From: Peptococcaceae bacterium
Lineage (GTDB): Bacteria; Bacillota; Desulfitobacteriia; Desulfitobacteriales; Syntrophobotulaceae
DNA: 64,000 nucleotides
NCBI GenBank assembly: GCA_012517475.1
Contig: JAAYUV010000100.1
Span: 1-64,000, forward strand
Reading direction: 5' to 3'
The notes beneath the pieces were generated by a model that was given only the letters and a program-made list of their open reading frames with translations, did not search any database and had not been told where the DNA came from. Position numbers and translations under genes: made by a program. Numbering within the stretch: the stretch's first letter is position 1; each line of letters opens with the position of its first letter. This document shows positions 26,115 to 34,854 of this stretch, piece by piece.

Positions 26115-27183
26115 AGTGGCGGTATTGCCCGGGGACGGGATTGGTCAGGAGATTGTCCCTGAAGCCTTAAAAGTTCTGAATACTGCGCTGAAACAAAGCG
26201 GCATGAAGTTTGAATTTGAAGAGCACTTGATTGGCGGATCGGCAATTGATCTGACGGGAAAAGCATTGCCTGATCGGACGCTTCAGGCTTGTCTGGATGC
26301 TGATGCGGTTCTCCTGGGTGCGATAGGGGGTCCCAAGTGGGACAGCCTGCCTGCTAAGGAAAGACCGGAATTGGGAGCCCTTCTGCCTTTGCGTAAAGAA
26401 CTGAACCTTTATGCCAATATTCGGCCTGTAAAAATGATTCCTTCCCTCCTGTCGGCTTCAACTCTCAAAGAAGATGTTGTGAAAGATGTGGATCTGGTTG
26501 TCTTGCGGGAACTTACCGGAGGTCTTTATTTCGGGGAAAAGGGAAGGAATGATCACCCGCCTGCGGCCTATGATGTCCTGGTTTATACTGAAAATGAAGT
26601 AAAGCGGATTGTGGAGCTGGGTTTCCAAACCGCTCAGCAAAGAAAGAAGAAACTGTGTTCGGTAGATAAGGCGAATGTCCTGGAATCTTCAAGATTCTGG
26701 CGAGAAATTACCAATGATATTGCCCGGAATTATCCGGATGTGGAATTAACCCATATGTATGTCGATAATGCGGCAATGCAGCTCGTTCGTAATCCTGCTC
26801 AATTTGATGTGATTGTCACTGAAAATATGTTCGGAGATATTCTGACAGATCTGGCATCTATGCTTGGCGGTTCCATAGGAATGCTGGCATCGGCAAGTAT
26901 GTCCGGGAAAAAAGGTCTCTATGAGCCTGCTCATGGTTCAGCACCGGACATTGCAGGGCAAAACAAAGCCAATCCGCTGGCAACGATTCTTTCTGCGGCT
27001 ATGATGCTTCGTTATACTTTTGAACTCAATCAGGAAGCCGACAACATCGAAAAGGCAGTAATCAAAGTTTTGGACGAGGGTTACCGGACAGCCGACCTGG
27101 CTAAACCCAATGAGAAAACTGTAGGAACAAAAGAAATGGGTGATGCAGTTGCAGCTGCATTGTCCATGGAGTTTGGCAATTAA
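26107..27183 (+). CDS. leuB: 3-isopropylmalate dehydrogenase
   Basis: Oxidatively decarboxylates 3-isopropylmalate with NAD+. 358 aa. ATG 26107 overlaps leuD. Motifs: [33 protein letters not shown], the [14 protein letters not shown] loop, and [11 protein letters not shown] leading to [18 protein letters not shown], the NAD-binding segment. It is the last gene of the ilv-leu operon. No clear terminator precedes the promoter of the next operon. Confidence 0.95.
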   Translation: MPKVAVLPGDGIGQEIVPEALKVLNTALKQSGMKFEFEEHLIGGSAIDLTGKALPDRTLQACLDADAVLLGAIGGPKWDSLPAKERPELGALLPLRKELNLYANIRPVKMIPSLLSASTLKEDVVKDVDLVVLRELTGGLYFGEKGRNDHPPAAYDVLVYTENEVKRIVELGFQTAQQRKKKLCSVDKANVLESSRFWREITNDIARNYPDVELTHMYVDNAAMQLVRNPAQFDVIVTENMFGDILTDLASMLGGSIGMLASASMSGKKGLYEPAHGSAPDIAGQNKANPLATILSAAMMLRYTFELNQEADNIEKAVIKVLDEGYRTADLAKPNEKTVGTKEMGDAVAAALSMEFGN

Positions 27184-27196
27184 TTTCAGACAGTTG

Positions 27197-27226
27197 TTGA
27201 CAACGGTCATGAAACTTTACTATGAT
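27197..27226 (+). promoter_or_regulatory. Promoter of the T-box-proCBA operon
   Basis: A perfect TTGACA (27197-27202) is followed after 18 bases by TATGAT (27221-27226). It lies about 60 bases before the T-box leader begins. Confidence 0.65.
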
Positions 27227-27289
27227 AGAATAAATCTTTGATTTTGTTTAGATATATATGGATTAAATACTAATGACCGACCCAGTATG

Positions 27290-27525
27290 TTAATGATCCA
27301 TGCAGAGAGGGGAATCTTGGGCTGAAAGTTCCTTTGGAGAGTTGGCAGAAACCCAGTCGTGAAGTGCGGATGAGTAACCGCCGGTCCTCCCCGTTAACAG
27401 AGGGTGATTAAACCTCATTGAGGTATGAATCATTGCAGAGCGGCATGTGTTGCAAGTAAGGTGGTACCGCGGAAGAAAACTTCTTTCGTCCTTAGTAAGG
27501 ACAGAGGAGTTTTTTGTTTTTTCTT
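27290..27525 (+). promoter_or_regulatory. T-box leader (probably tRNA-Pro sensing)
   Basis: The T-box core AAGGTGGTACCGCGG is at 27458-27472. Upstream are GCAGAGAGG (27302 on) and GCTGAAAGTTCC, typical of stem I. A stem III-like hairpin (AACCTCATTGAGGT) comes later. Downstream the terminator CTTCTTTCGTCCTT/AAGGACAGAGGAG ends in TTTTTTG (to ~27520). Uncharged tRNA would favour the antiterminator and switch on the genes behind it. Proline specificity is inferred from proC, proB and proA, since I could not place the specifier codon with certainty. Confidence 0.9.
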
Positions 27526-27591
27526 GATTCTGTCCAAATATCAAATAGTAGAATGAGAGTCGAATTAATTATTATGATGGAGTGATCTTTG

Positions 27592-28395
27592 ATGAATAAA
27601 ATTGGTTTTATTGGTACGGGGAATCTGGCGGCTTCGATTATTAAAGGATTAAGGCAGAATAAATCGGATTATGAATTGTATTTATACGATGTCTTTCCGG
27701 AAAAAGCCGATTCTTTGGCGAAGGAGTACCATGCCAGGAGTTGTTCTTTTGAGGAAGTGGTCCGTGAAGCCCAAATCCTTCTCTTAGCCGTAAAGCCTAA
27801 GGATATAAAAAGCTTGCTTGAAGAGTTGTCCGCTTATCCTCTGACGGGCAAGCTCCTGATTACCGTCGCTGCCGGTATCGGAATAGGGCTTTATGAAAGA
27901 GCTTTGCCCGGAACCGCTGTGATCCGCGTCATGCCCAATACTTCAAGTGCAGTGCTTCAGGCTGTTTCGGGTATGGTTAGGGGAAAGCATGTAACGGATG
28001 AACAGGCTGAGGCCGGAGAAAAAATATTTTCTGCGGTTGGCAAGGTCTTGTGGGTTGAGGACAATAAAATCAATGCCCTGACTGCCGTGAGCGGGAGCGG
28101 TCCTGCTTATTTTTACCTGTTTACGGAACTCATGGCTGAGGCGGGAGTGAAACTTGGATTAACCAAAGAGGAGGCTGAGCTGCTGGCCAGAGAAACATTA
28201 GTAGGAGCAGGAAGAATGCTGGCTGAAGATGTCAGGTCGCCGCAGGATTTGAGACAAGCGGTAACCTCTCCGAATGGCACGACATTCGCTGCTTTGGAAA
28301 CTTTTCGCAAAGAAGGGCTGGATCGGATTATCTGGTTGGCCATGAAAGCCTGTTTCCTGCGTTCGGAAGAAATGGAAGGAGAGTATGGTCGATGA
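27592..28395 (+). CDS. proC: Pyrroline-5-carboxylate reductase
   Basis: Last step of proline synthesis, NAD(P)H-dependent. I chose ATG 27592 over TTG 27589; GATGGAGTG is the ribosome-binding site. 267 aa. The N-terminus is IGFIGTGNLAASIIKGL. The signature near the C-terminus is SGSGPAYFYLF and DLRQAVTSPNGTTFAAL. It overlaps proB by 4 bases. Confidence 0.95.
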   Translation: MNKIGFIGTGNLAASIIKGLRQNKSDYELYLYDVFPEKADSLAKEYHARSCSFEEVVREAQILLLAVKPKDIKSLLEELSAYPLTGKLLITVAAGIGIGLYERALPGTAVIRVMPNTSSAVLQAVSGMVRGKHVTDEQAEAGEKIFSAVGKVLWVEDNKINALTAVSGSGPAYFYLFTELMAEAGVKLGLTKEEAELLARETLVGAGRMLAEDVRSPQDLRQAVTSPNGTTFAALETFRKEGLDRIIWLAMKACFLRSEEMEGEYGR

Positions 28396-29516
28396 GTACC
28401 TTGAAAAGGGCAGTGATCAAGATAGGAAGTCACAGCCTTACCTCATCCTCCGGAGGGATTAATGGGGTGGTGATGGACAGGTTAGCGTGTGCGATTGCTG
28501 CGTTCCGTGAAAAAGGTGTGGAATGTATACTGGTAACATCAGGTGCCGTTGCAGCAGGGATGGCGAAGTTACACTTAAAAGAACGGCCGAAGGATATTGC
28601 CGGGAAACAAGCCGCTGCTGCCGTGGGACAGGGAATTTTGATTGAAAAATACTCCTATTTCTTTGAAAAATATGGGTTAACTTGTGCCCAAATCCTGCTC
28701 TCCAGAATAGATCTGGTGGATTCCTCCCATTATCGAAATGCTCAGAATACCTTGGAAAGACTATTGAAATTCGGGATCATTCCGATTGTCAATGAAAACG
28801 ATACAGTGGTGTTCGAAGAATTATGTTTTGGGGATAATGATCGCCTTTCGGCATTGGTTGCGGGGATGATCAATGCAGATATGCTTATACTACTGACAGA
28901 TGTAGACGGATTGTTTACAGAAAACCCAAATAAAAACCCTCAAGCCAGGCTGATCCCTTTGGTAGAGGATGTTGGCAAGGTTAAAGAGCTTGCTGACGGA
29001 GCAGGATCTTCAGTTGGCACCGGAGGGATGACGACAAAGCTTAAAGCTGCCGAGATGGCCAACCGGTTTGGAATGGCTACCTTTCTGATGAATGCCTCAA
29101 AATTAGAAGACCTTCCGAAAATTTCCGAGGGGACTTTTCCTGTGGGGACACTGTTTCCGCCTTCCAAGCATAAGATGTCCGGCAAAAAAAGATGGATGGC
29201 TTATGCCGCGCTTTCCATGGGAACGGTCATGATCGATAAAGGGGCTCAAAAAGCGCTGCTGCAGGATGGAAAGAGCTTGCTGGCTTCCGGGGTAACCGGA
29301 ATAGAAGGGTTTTGGGAAAGAAAAGATCTGATCCGGATTGTGAATTCGGAAGGCGAGGAAATTGCCAGGGGGATCGCTGAACTAAGCAGTGAAGAAACTG
29401 ATAAAGCGAAAGGACTTCGGTCGCAGGATATTATCCAATTATTTCCCGGATTAAAATGTGAAGAACTTGTTCATCGAGATAATATGACGGTTATTGCCGA
29501 AGGGAACGGAGCGTAA
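28392..29516 (+). CDS. proB: Glutamate 5-kinase with PUA domain
   Basis: First step of proline synthesis. 374 aa. ATG 28392 overlaps the proC stop. The amino-acid kinase domain (1 to ~255) has VIKIGSHSL, LVTSGAVAAGM, IVNENDTV, FGDNDRLSALVA, LLTDVDGLF and GTGGMTTKLKAAEMA. A C-terminal PUA domain (~275-370) contains GAQKALLQDGKSLLASGVTGIEG. This is the full-length, feedback-controllable form. Confidence 0.95.
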   Translation: MSTLKRAVIKIGSHSLTSSSGGINGVVMDRLACAIAAFREKGVECILVTSGAVAAGMAKLHLKERPKDIAGKQAAAAVGQGILIEKYSYFFEKYGLTCAQILLSRIDLVDSSHYRNAQNTLERLLKFGIIPIVNENDTVVFEELCFGDNDRLSALVAGMINADMLILLTDVDGLFTENPNKNPQARLIPLVEDVGKVKELADGAGSSVGTGGMTTKLKAAEMANRFGMATFLMNASKLEDLPKISEGTFPVGTLFPPSKHKMSGKKRWMAYAALSMGTVMIDKGAQKALLQDGKSLLASGVTGIEGFWERKDLIRIVNSEGEEIARGIAELSSEETDKAKGLRSQDIIQLFPGLKCEELVHRDNMTVIAEGNGA

Positions 29517-29541
29517 AAAAGATACTCAGGGAGGTTTTAAG

Positions 29542-30795
29542 ATGGAGATTAATAAGGAATTAATCATGATTGGACAAAGAGCAAAAAATGCCGCGAGAAG
29601 GCTTGCTTTTGCGGGAACTGAAGCGAAGAACAATGCTTTGCATGCCATGTCTCAGGCTTTGCTTGAGCATCAGGCAGAAATACTTAAGGCTAATGAACTT
29701 GATGTACAGGCAGCGGAAGGGAAAGGACTCAGAAAAAGTCTTATCAACCGGCTGCGCTTGACTACAGCAACCATTCAGGAAATGAGCAAGGCTATCGAAG
29801 AGGTTATCAGTTTGCCTGATCCGGTGGGGGGAGGGGAATTCTGGACAAGACCCAACGGACTTCGGATTCAAAAAACGAGGGTACCGTTAGGAGTCGTCGC
29901 CATGATTTATGAAGCCAGACCGAATGTCACGGTAGATGCTGCCGCCCTTTGTGTAAAATCGGGGAATGCCTGTGTTCTCCGGGGGGGGTCCGAGGCAATT
30001 GAAAGCAATAAAGTTCTGGCAAGGGTCATATCCGAAGCTGCAGAAAAAAGCGGTCTTCCTGAAGGATCCATTCAGCTCGTTGCCATGACAGACCGGGAGT
30101 ATGCGTTGCAGCTTATGCGAATGAATAAATATATTGATGTGATTATCCCTCGCGGGGGTGCTGGGCTGATTCAGACTGTTATAGAAAATTCAACTGTTCC
30201 TGTGATCGAAACGGGGACTGGAGTATGCCATGCCTTTGTTGATAAGGATGCGGATTTGAATAAGGCCGTTTCCATTGTATTTAATGCCAAGACCCAGAAA
30301 CCGGGAGTCTGTAATGCCTTGGAAACATTGCTTGTGCATGAGGATATCGCTGAAAAATATCTGCCGCTTATCGGAAAACAGTTTCAGGATTTCGGTGTAG
30401 AAATCCGGGGATGCGAAAAGGTCCGGCAGATATTGGAGTATAGCAAGCAAGCCGTTGAAGAAGACTGGGGAACAGAATATCTAGATCTGATTATCAGTGT
30501 GAAAATCGTAAAGGACCTGGATGAGGCGCTGGACCATATTTACCAGTACAGTACAAAGCATTCGGAAACCATTATTACAGAAAACTATACAACCGCGCAA
30601 AGATTCCTGCATGAAATTGATGCGGCTGCTGTCTACGTGAATGCTTCCACCCGGTTCACAGACGGGGGAAGATTTGGATTTGGTGCAGAAATTGGAATCA
30701 GCACACAAAAATTGCATTCGCGCGGACCGATGGCATTACCGGAGCTAACTACCATTAAATATATGATTTATGGGGATGGACAGATCGTTACATGA
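29542..30795 (+). CDS. proA: Glutamate-5-semialdehyde dehydrogenase
   Basis: Second step of proline synthesis, reducing glutamyl-5-phosphate. I chose ATG 29542 with CAGGGAGGT upstream, giving 417 aa. An in-frame ATG at 29494 lies inside proB. Motifs: GVVAMIYEARPNVTVDAA, VLRGGSEAIESN, IPRGGAGLIQ, the catalytic Cys region KTQKPGVCNALETLL, and TDGGRFGFGAEIGISTQKLH. It ends the proCBA operon. Confidence 0.95.
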   Translation: MEINKELIMIGQRAKNAARRLAFAGTEAKNNALHAMSQALLEHQAEILKANELDVQAAEGKGLRKSLINRLRLTTATIQEMSKAIEEVISLPDPVGGGEFWTRPNGLRIQKTRVPLGVVAMIYEARPNVTVDAAALCVKSGNACVLRGGSEAIESNKVLARVISEAAEKSGLPEGSIQLVAMTDREYALQLMRMNKYIDVIIPRGGAGLIQTVIENSTVPVIETGTGVCHAFVDKDADLNKAVSIVFNAKTQKPGVCNALETLLVHEDIAEKYLPLIGKQFQDFGVEIRGCEKVRQILEYSKQAVEEDWGTEYLDLIISVKIVKDLDEALDHIYQYSTKHSETIITENYTTAQRFLHEIDAAAVYVNASTRFTDGGRFGFGAEIGISTQKLHSRGPMALPELTTIKYMIYGDGQIVT

Positions 30796-30931
30796 TGTGG
30801 AAATGTTCGTAATATTTTCATATATTTAAAGCGATTATCTTATCCAAATCTATTGATATGTTTATTATAATAGTGCTATAATTTTAGAGAAAATTTAATC
30901 TTTTCACTTATTTGCCCGTTTTTTTGGTAAT

Positions 30932-30966
30932 CACCTCGAATTTTGGCGAAGGTGTGCTTCTTTTTT
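30932..30966 (+). terminator. Probable terminator of proCBA
   Basis: CACCTCG (30932-30938) pairs with CGAAGGTG (30947-30954) with one bulge, followed by TGCTTCTTTTTT. The 30796-31220 gap holds this, the 31073 hairpin and the Rex-like site; no gene is visible there. Confidence 0.5.
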
Positions 30967-31072
30967 AGGCCAAGATGTGAAAGTTGTAACAATGTTTTGT
31001 TAAAGTCTTATACGAGAAGTAATTGAGCCGGTGGATATGGGTGGGAGTCTCTATTGTTATCAGCTTTTGCAT

Positions 31073-31099
31073 AAAAAAACAGGAGTCTCCTGCTTGTTT
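31073..31099 (+). terminator. Hairpin flanked by A- and T-runs upstream of the [FeFe] hydrogenase operon
   Basis: AAAAAAACAGGA is followed by GTC and then TCCTGCTTGTTTT. The short CAGGA/TCCTG stem has A-runs before and T-runs after it, so it can act as a weak bidirectional terminator. No gene points at it from the right, so its purpose is unclear. Confidence 0.4.
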
Positions 31100-31117
31100 T
31101 TGTGAGTACTAACACAA
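31100..31117. promoter_or_regulatory. Rex-like operator before the [FeFe] hydrogenase genes
   Basis: TTGTGAGTACTAACACAA is an 18-bp imperfect palindrome close to the Rex (NADH/NAD+ sensor) consensus TTGTGAN6TCACAA, with one mismatch in the right half. TTGTGA is also in position for a -35 with GTTATT (31123-31128) 17 bases on, so a bound repressor would cover the promoter. A second palindrome, AACACAAAGTGTGTT (31111-31125), overlaps its right half. Confidence 0.45.
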
Positions 31118-31220
31118 AGTGTGTTATTACCTTATAAAGGTTCCTATCTTTGCATGAGGAGGGTAAGTCTGGTTACTGCATTACTTACACAAATTAAATA
31201 ATAATTAGAGGAGGTTAACG

Positions 31221-31724
31221 ATGAGCTGCGAAGAAAAAAAATGTCAGTGCTGCTGTGGTGAAGAAAATAACCAGCAGAAATATGACAGAATTGCCGAAGT
31301 AATTGAAAAGTACAAAAACAGAGAAGGTAGCCTGATTCAAGTGCTGCATATGGCGCAAAGCATTTTTGGCTACTTGCCGCTTGAACTCCAAAAGTTCATT
31401 GCTGAAGGCATGGACAAGCCTCTTTCAGAGGTTTCAGGAGTTGTAACTTTTTATTCTTTCTTTTCCACCGAACCCAGAGGGGAGCATACGATCAGGGTTT
31501 GTCTGGGAACAGCCTGCTATGTGAGAGGCGGAAAGAAATTAGTGGATCGCCTGGAAGAAATCCTGGAAGTCAAGGTTGGGGGAACTACCAAAGATCAGAA
31601 GTTTACATTTGAAGTTGCCAGATGTATCGGGGCTTGCGGTCTTGCTCCTGCCATGATGATTGATGATGTTGTATATAAGCAGGTAAATCCTGATAAACTT
31701 GAAGCTATTTTGGCCAAGTATTAA
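31221..31724 (+). CDS. NuoE-like subunit of a trimeric [FeFe] hydrogenase (HydC/HndA type)
   Basis: A thioredoxin-fold [2Fe-2S] subunit that passes electrons within NAD-linked hydrogenases. 167 aa. ATG 31221 follows AGAGGAGG. The four cluster cysteines are in CLGTACYVRGG and CIGACGLAPAM. A short Cys-rich N-terminus (CEEKKCQCCCGEE) is unusual for NuoE and may bind metal. It is followed by the NuoF-like and hydrogenase subunits in the usual C-B-A order. Confidence 0.9.
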   Translation: MSCEEKKCQCCCGEENNQQKYDRIAEVIEKYKNREGSLIQVLHMAQSIFGYLPLELQKFIAEGMDKPLSEVSGVVTFYSFFSTEPRGEHTIRVCLGTACYVRGGKKLVDRLEEILEVKVGGTTKDQKFTFEVARCIGACGLAPAMMIDDVVYKQVNPDKLEAILAKY

Positions 31725-31749
31725 TAAGAAAAGGCTTGGAGGTGAAGAG

Positions 31750-34700
31750 ATGAGCGTTACATCTGTTAATAGCATTGCAGATTTAGAAAAAATTAAAAAA
31801 GAATATAACGAAAAACTGTCAAAGTATAACTATCAGGTACTCGTTTGCGGGGGAGCCGGTTGTATATCCTCCAACTGCAGCGAAGTGAAAGAGGCTTTGA
31901 TTAAGAGTCTTGCAGAATATAACCTGAAGGATAAGGTAGCTGTCATCGAAACCGGTTGTATGGGTACTTGTGCGGTCGGACCGGTTATTTTGATTCTTCC
32001 TGATCAAACATTTTATACCGAAGTAAACCCTGTAAAGATGGCTGAGATTGTAAAATCTCATATTATTAACGGCACTGTTATCGAAGAATATACTTTCTAC
32101 GATCAGGCTCAACGCAAGCATATTCCTAACATTAACGATATTGATTTCTTTAAAGCCCAAGTGAAAATTGCGCTTCGCAACTGTGGTCTCATTGATTACT
32201 CTTCAATCGAAGCTTATATCGCAAAAGATGGCTACTATGCCATGGCTAAAGCGATCAGCGGCATGAGCGACAAGGATGTAGTTGAAGAAGTTAAGAAATC
32301 CGGTTTAAGAGGCCGCGGCGGCGCAGGGTTCCCGACTGGAATCAAGTGGGAAGCAGGAATGAAAGCACAGGCCGATCAAAAATATATCGTATGTAATGCT
32401 GACGAGGGAGACCCCGGAGCATTCATGGACAGGAGCATCCTCGAAGGAGATCCGCACAGCGTAATCGAAGGTATGATGCTGGGCGGTTATGCGATTGGTG
32501 CTTCCATGGGTTATGTATATGTCCGTGCTGAATACCCCATTGCTGTTGAACGTTTGGGAGTAGCGATTGAAGAAGCACGCCGGTATGGTTTGCTCGGAGG
32601 AAAGATCTTTGGCAGTGATTTTGAGTTTGACCTTGAAATCAGAATTGGAGCCGGAGCTTTCGTTTGCGGAGAAGAAACATCCCTGATGGCTTCCATCGAA
32701 GGACAACGCGGCGAACCCAGACAGAAACCGCCTTTCCCCTTTGAAAGAGGTTTATTTGGTAAGCCTACCATTATCAATAACGTTGAATCGTATGCCAACG
32801 TGCCACCGATTATCCTTAAAGGTTCTCACTGGTTCTCCCAATTTGGCAATGAATCCAGTAAAGGGACCAAGGTTTTCGCCCTGGCCGGTGACATTGTGAA
32901 TACCGGTATTGTGGAAGTTCCTATGGGAACACCTCTTGGTGATATTCTCTTCAAGATTGGCGGAGGAATTCCCGGCGGCAAACCGTTTAAAGCCGCACAG
33001 GCAGGCGGTCCTTCCGGCGGTTGTATTACCAAGGAATATTTGAACACCCCTGTTGACTATGAGCATATTACCAAATTAGGTGCCATCATGGGTTCCGGCG
33101 GACTTATCGTGATGAACGAAGACACCTGTATGGTGGATACTGCAAGATACTTCATGGAGTTCATTCAGGACGAATCTTGCGGTAAGTGTGTACCTTGCCG
33201 CGTGGGAACAAAACGGATGCTTGAGATTCTGGAGAGAATCACCAAAGGACAAGGTCAGGAAGGTGATATCGAACTTCTCCAAGAACTCAGCGAATATATC
33301 TCACAGACAGCTATGTGCGGTTTAGGACAATCCGCTGCTAACCCTGTTCTTAGTACGATTAAGTATTTCCGCGAAGAATACGAAGAACACATTAAATATA
33401 AATACTGCCGTGCAGGCGTATGTTCCGAGCTGTTTATTTCACCATGTGAAAATGCTTGCCCGGCCAGCGTCAATGTACCCGGATATATGGCTTTAATTTC
33501 TACCGGCAGGTTTATTGATGCATATAATCTTGTCAGACAAGAAAATCCGTTCCCCGCAGTTTGCGGCAGAATCTGTACCCATCCTTGCGAAAGCAAATGC
33601 CGCAGAAATCAATTGGATGAAGCACTGGCCATTGCCGATCTGAAGCGTTTTGTAGCTGATTATGCTTTCAAACATGAAGAAGCTTTCAGCAAAGATATTG
33701 TTTATCCGAAGAATGGCAAGAGCATTGGTATTATCGGTGCAGGTCCTTCCGGTTTAACCTGCGGCTATTATCTGGCCAGACTGGGTTATACCGTTGATGT
33801 TTATGAATCTCAACCTATCGCCGGCGGAGTTTTGGCTTTCGGTATTCCTGAATACAGACTGCCCAACGACGTTCTGGCTCATGAAATCAAACTCATTGAG
33901 CAGGTTGGCGTAAATATTCACCTGAATACGGAAGTCGGCAAAGATATTACCTTTGATGAACTTCGCCAGAAACATGATTCCATCTACATCGCAACAGGTA
34001 CTCAGCTTTCCAACCGGATTGATATCCCTGGCGAAGATATGAATGGTGTTGTTCATGGCCTTGAATTCCTCCGCAATGTAAACCTGGGCCGTGATGTGAA
34101 GATCGGAGAAACCGTTGCAGTAATCGGCGGCGGCAATACAGCCATCGATGCGGCCAGAACCGTTCTCAGAATGGGTGCCAAGAAGGTCATGATCCTCTAC
34201 AGAAGAACGATTGAAGATATGCCTGCGGATGTCAGGGAAATCCATGATTCTTTGGAAGAAGGCATTGAGATCATTCCACTCGTGGCTCCTGTCCGTTTTG
34301 TCGGAAACGGCAAGGTAGAAGGAATTGAATGCGTGAAGATGGAACTTGGCGGATTTGATTCTGCCGGCAGAAGAAGACCGAAAGTAAAAGAAGGTTCAAC
34401 CTTCACTGTAAAAGCCGACATGGTTATTCCGGCTGTCAGCCAGTCTTCCGACCTTCCTTTTGTTAAAAAAGATGAAGTAGAAATGACAGAATGGGGCACA
34501 TTTGTTACGGATAAAGATACACTCATGACCACCATGGAGGGTGTCTTTGCCGGCGGCGATGTTGCCAGAGGTTCTGATGTTGCTATTACCGCAATTGCCG
34601 ACGGTAAAAAAGCGGCTGTATCCATTGACCAGTATCTTGGCGGAAAAGGTATTCTCAATAAAGGTGAAGCGATCGACATTCCGGCTCCTACCGATGAAGA

Positions 34701-34845
34701 TGAGCTTGTTGAACATGAACGCTTCCCGATGGAGATTCTTGAGCCGGAAAAGAGAAAAGATTGCTTCTGCGAAGTAGTTCAGGGTTATCATAAGTTAAAT
34801 GCAATTGCAGAATCCATGCGCTGTTTACGCTGTGACAGGAGGTAG
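31750..34845 (+). CDS. NuoF-like hydrogenase subunit fused to a GltD-like FAD/NAD(P) oxidoreductase
   Basis: I chose ATG 31750 (TTGGAGGTG ribosome-binding site), 1031 aa, over an upstream in-frame start at 31699. Residues ~25-120 are a thioredoxin-like [2Fe-2S] domain (CGGAGCISSNC, GCMGTC). Residues ~180-440 are the NuoF flavin/NADH domain (RGRGGAGFPTGIKWE at ~187, CNADEGDPGAFMDRS), followed by SLBB. The 4Fe-4S site is ESCGKCVPC (~475) with MCGLG. HydB proteins normally end in a two-cluster ferredoxin domain. Here the chain instead runs into a GltD-type module: Fe-S motif CENACPASVNVPGY and CGRICTHPCESKCRR, FAD loop GIIGAGPSGLTCGYYLAR (~660) and NAD(P) loop AVIGGGNTAIDAARTVL (~790). The fusion suggests a second pyridine-nucleotide or ferredoxin site, as in NfnAB, within a bifurcating hydrogenase. 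Confidence 0.88.
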   Translation: MSVTSVNSIADLEKIKKEYNEKLSKYNYQVLVCGGAGCISSNCSEVKEALIKSLAEYNLKDKVAVIETGCMGTCAVGPVILILPDQTFYTEVNPVKMAEIVKSHIINGTVIEEYTFYDQAQRKHIPNINDIDFFKAQVKIALRNCGLIDYSSIEAYIAKDGYYAMAKAISGMSDKDVVEEVKKSGLRGRGGAGFPTGIKWEAGMKAQADQKYIVCNADEGDPGAFMDRSILEGDPHSVIEGMMLGGYAIGASMGYVYVRAEYPIAVERLGVAIEEARRYGLLGGKIFGSDFEFDLEIRIGAGAFVCGEETSLMASIEGQRGEPRQKPPFPFERGLFGKPTIINNVESYANVPPIILKGSHWFSQFGNESSKGTKVFALAGDIVNTGIVEVPMGTPLGDILFKIGGGIPGGKPFKAAQAGGPSGGCITKEYLNTPVDYEHITKLGAIMGSGGLIVMNEDTCMVDTARYFMEFIQDESCGKCVPCRVGTKRMLEILERITKGQGQEGDIELLQELSEYISQTAMCGLGQSAANPVLSTIKYFREEYEEHIKYKYCRAGVCSELFISPCENACPASVNVPGYMALISTGRFIDAYNLVRQENPFPAVCGRICTHPCESKCRRNQLDEALAIADLKRFVADYAFKHEEAFSKDIVYPKNGKSIGIIGAGPSGLTCGYYLARLGYTVDVYESQPIAGGVLAFGIPEYRLPNDVLAHEIKLIEQVGVNIHLNTEVGKDITFDELRQKHDSIYIATGTQLSNRIDIPGEDMNGVVHGLEFLRNVNLGRDVKIGETVAVIGGGNTAIDAARTVLRMGAKKVMILYRRTIEDMPADVREIHDSLEEGIEIIPLVAPVRFVGNGKVEGIECVKMELGGFDSAGRRRPKVKEGSTFTVKADMVIPAVSQSSDLPFVKKDEVEMTEWGTFVTDKDTLMTTMEGVFAGGDVARGSDVAITAIADGKKAAVSIDQYLGGKGILNKGEAIDIPAPTDEDELVEHERFPMEILEPEKRKDCFCEVVQGYHKLNAIAESMRCLRCDRR

Positions 34846-34854
34846 GTGAAAGTA

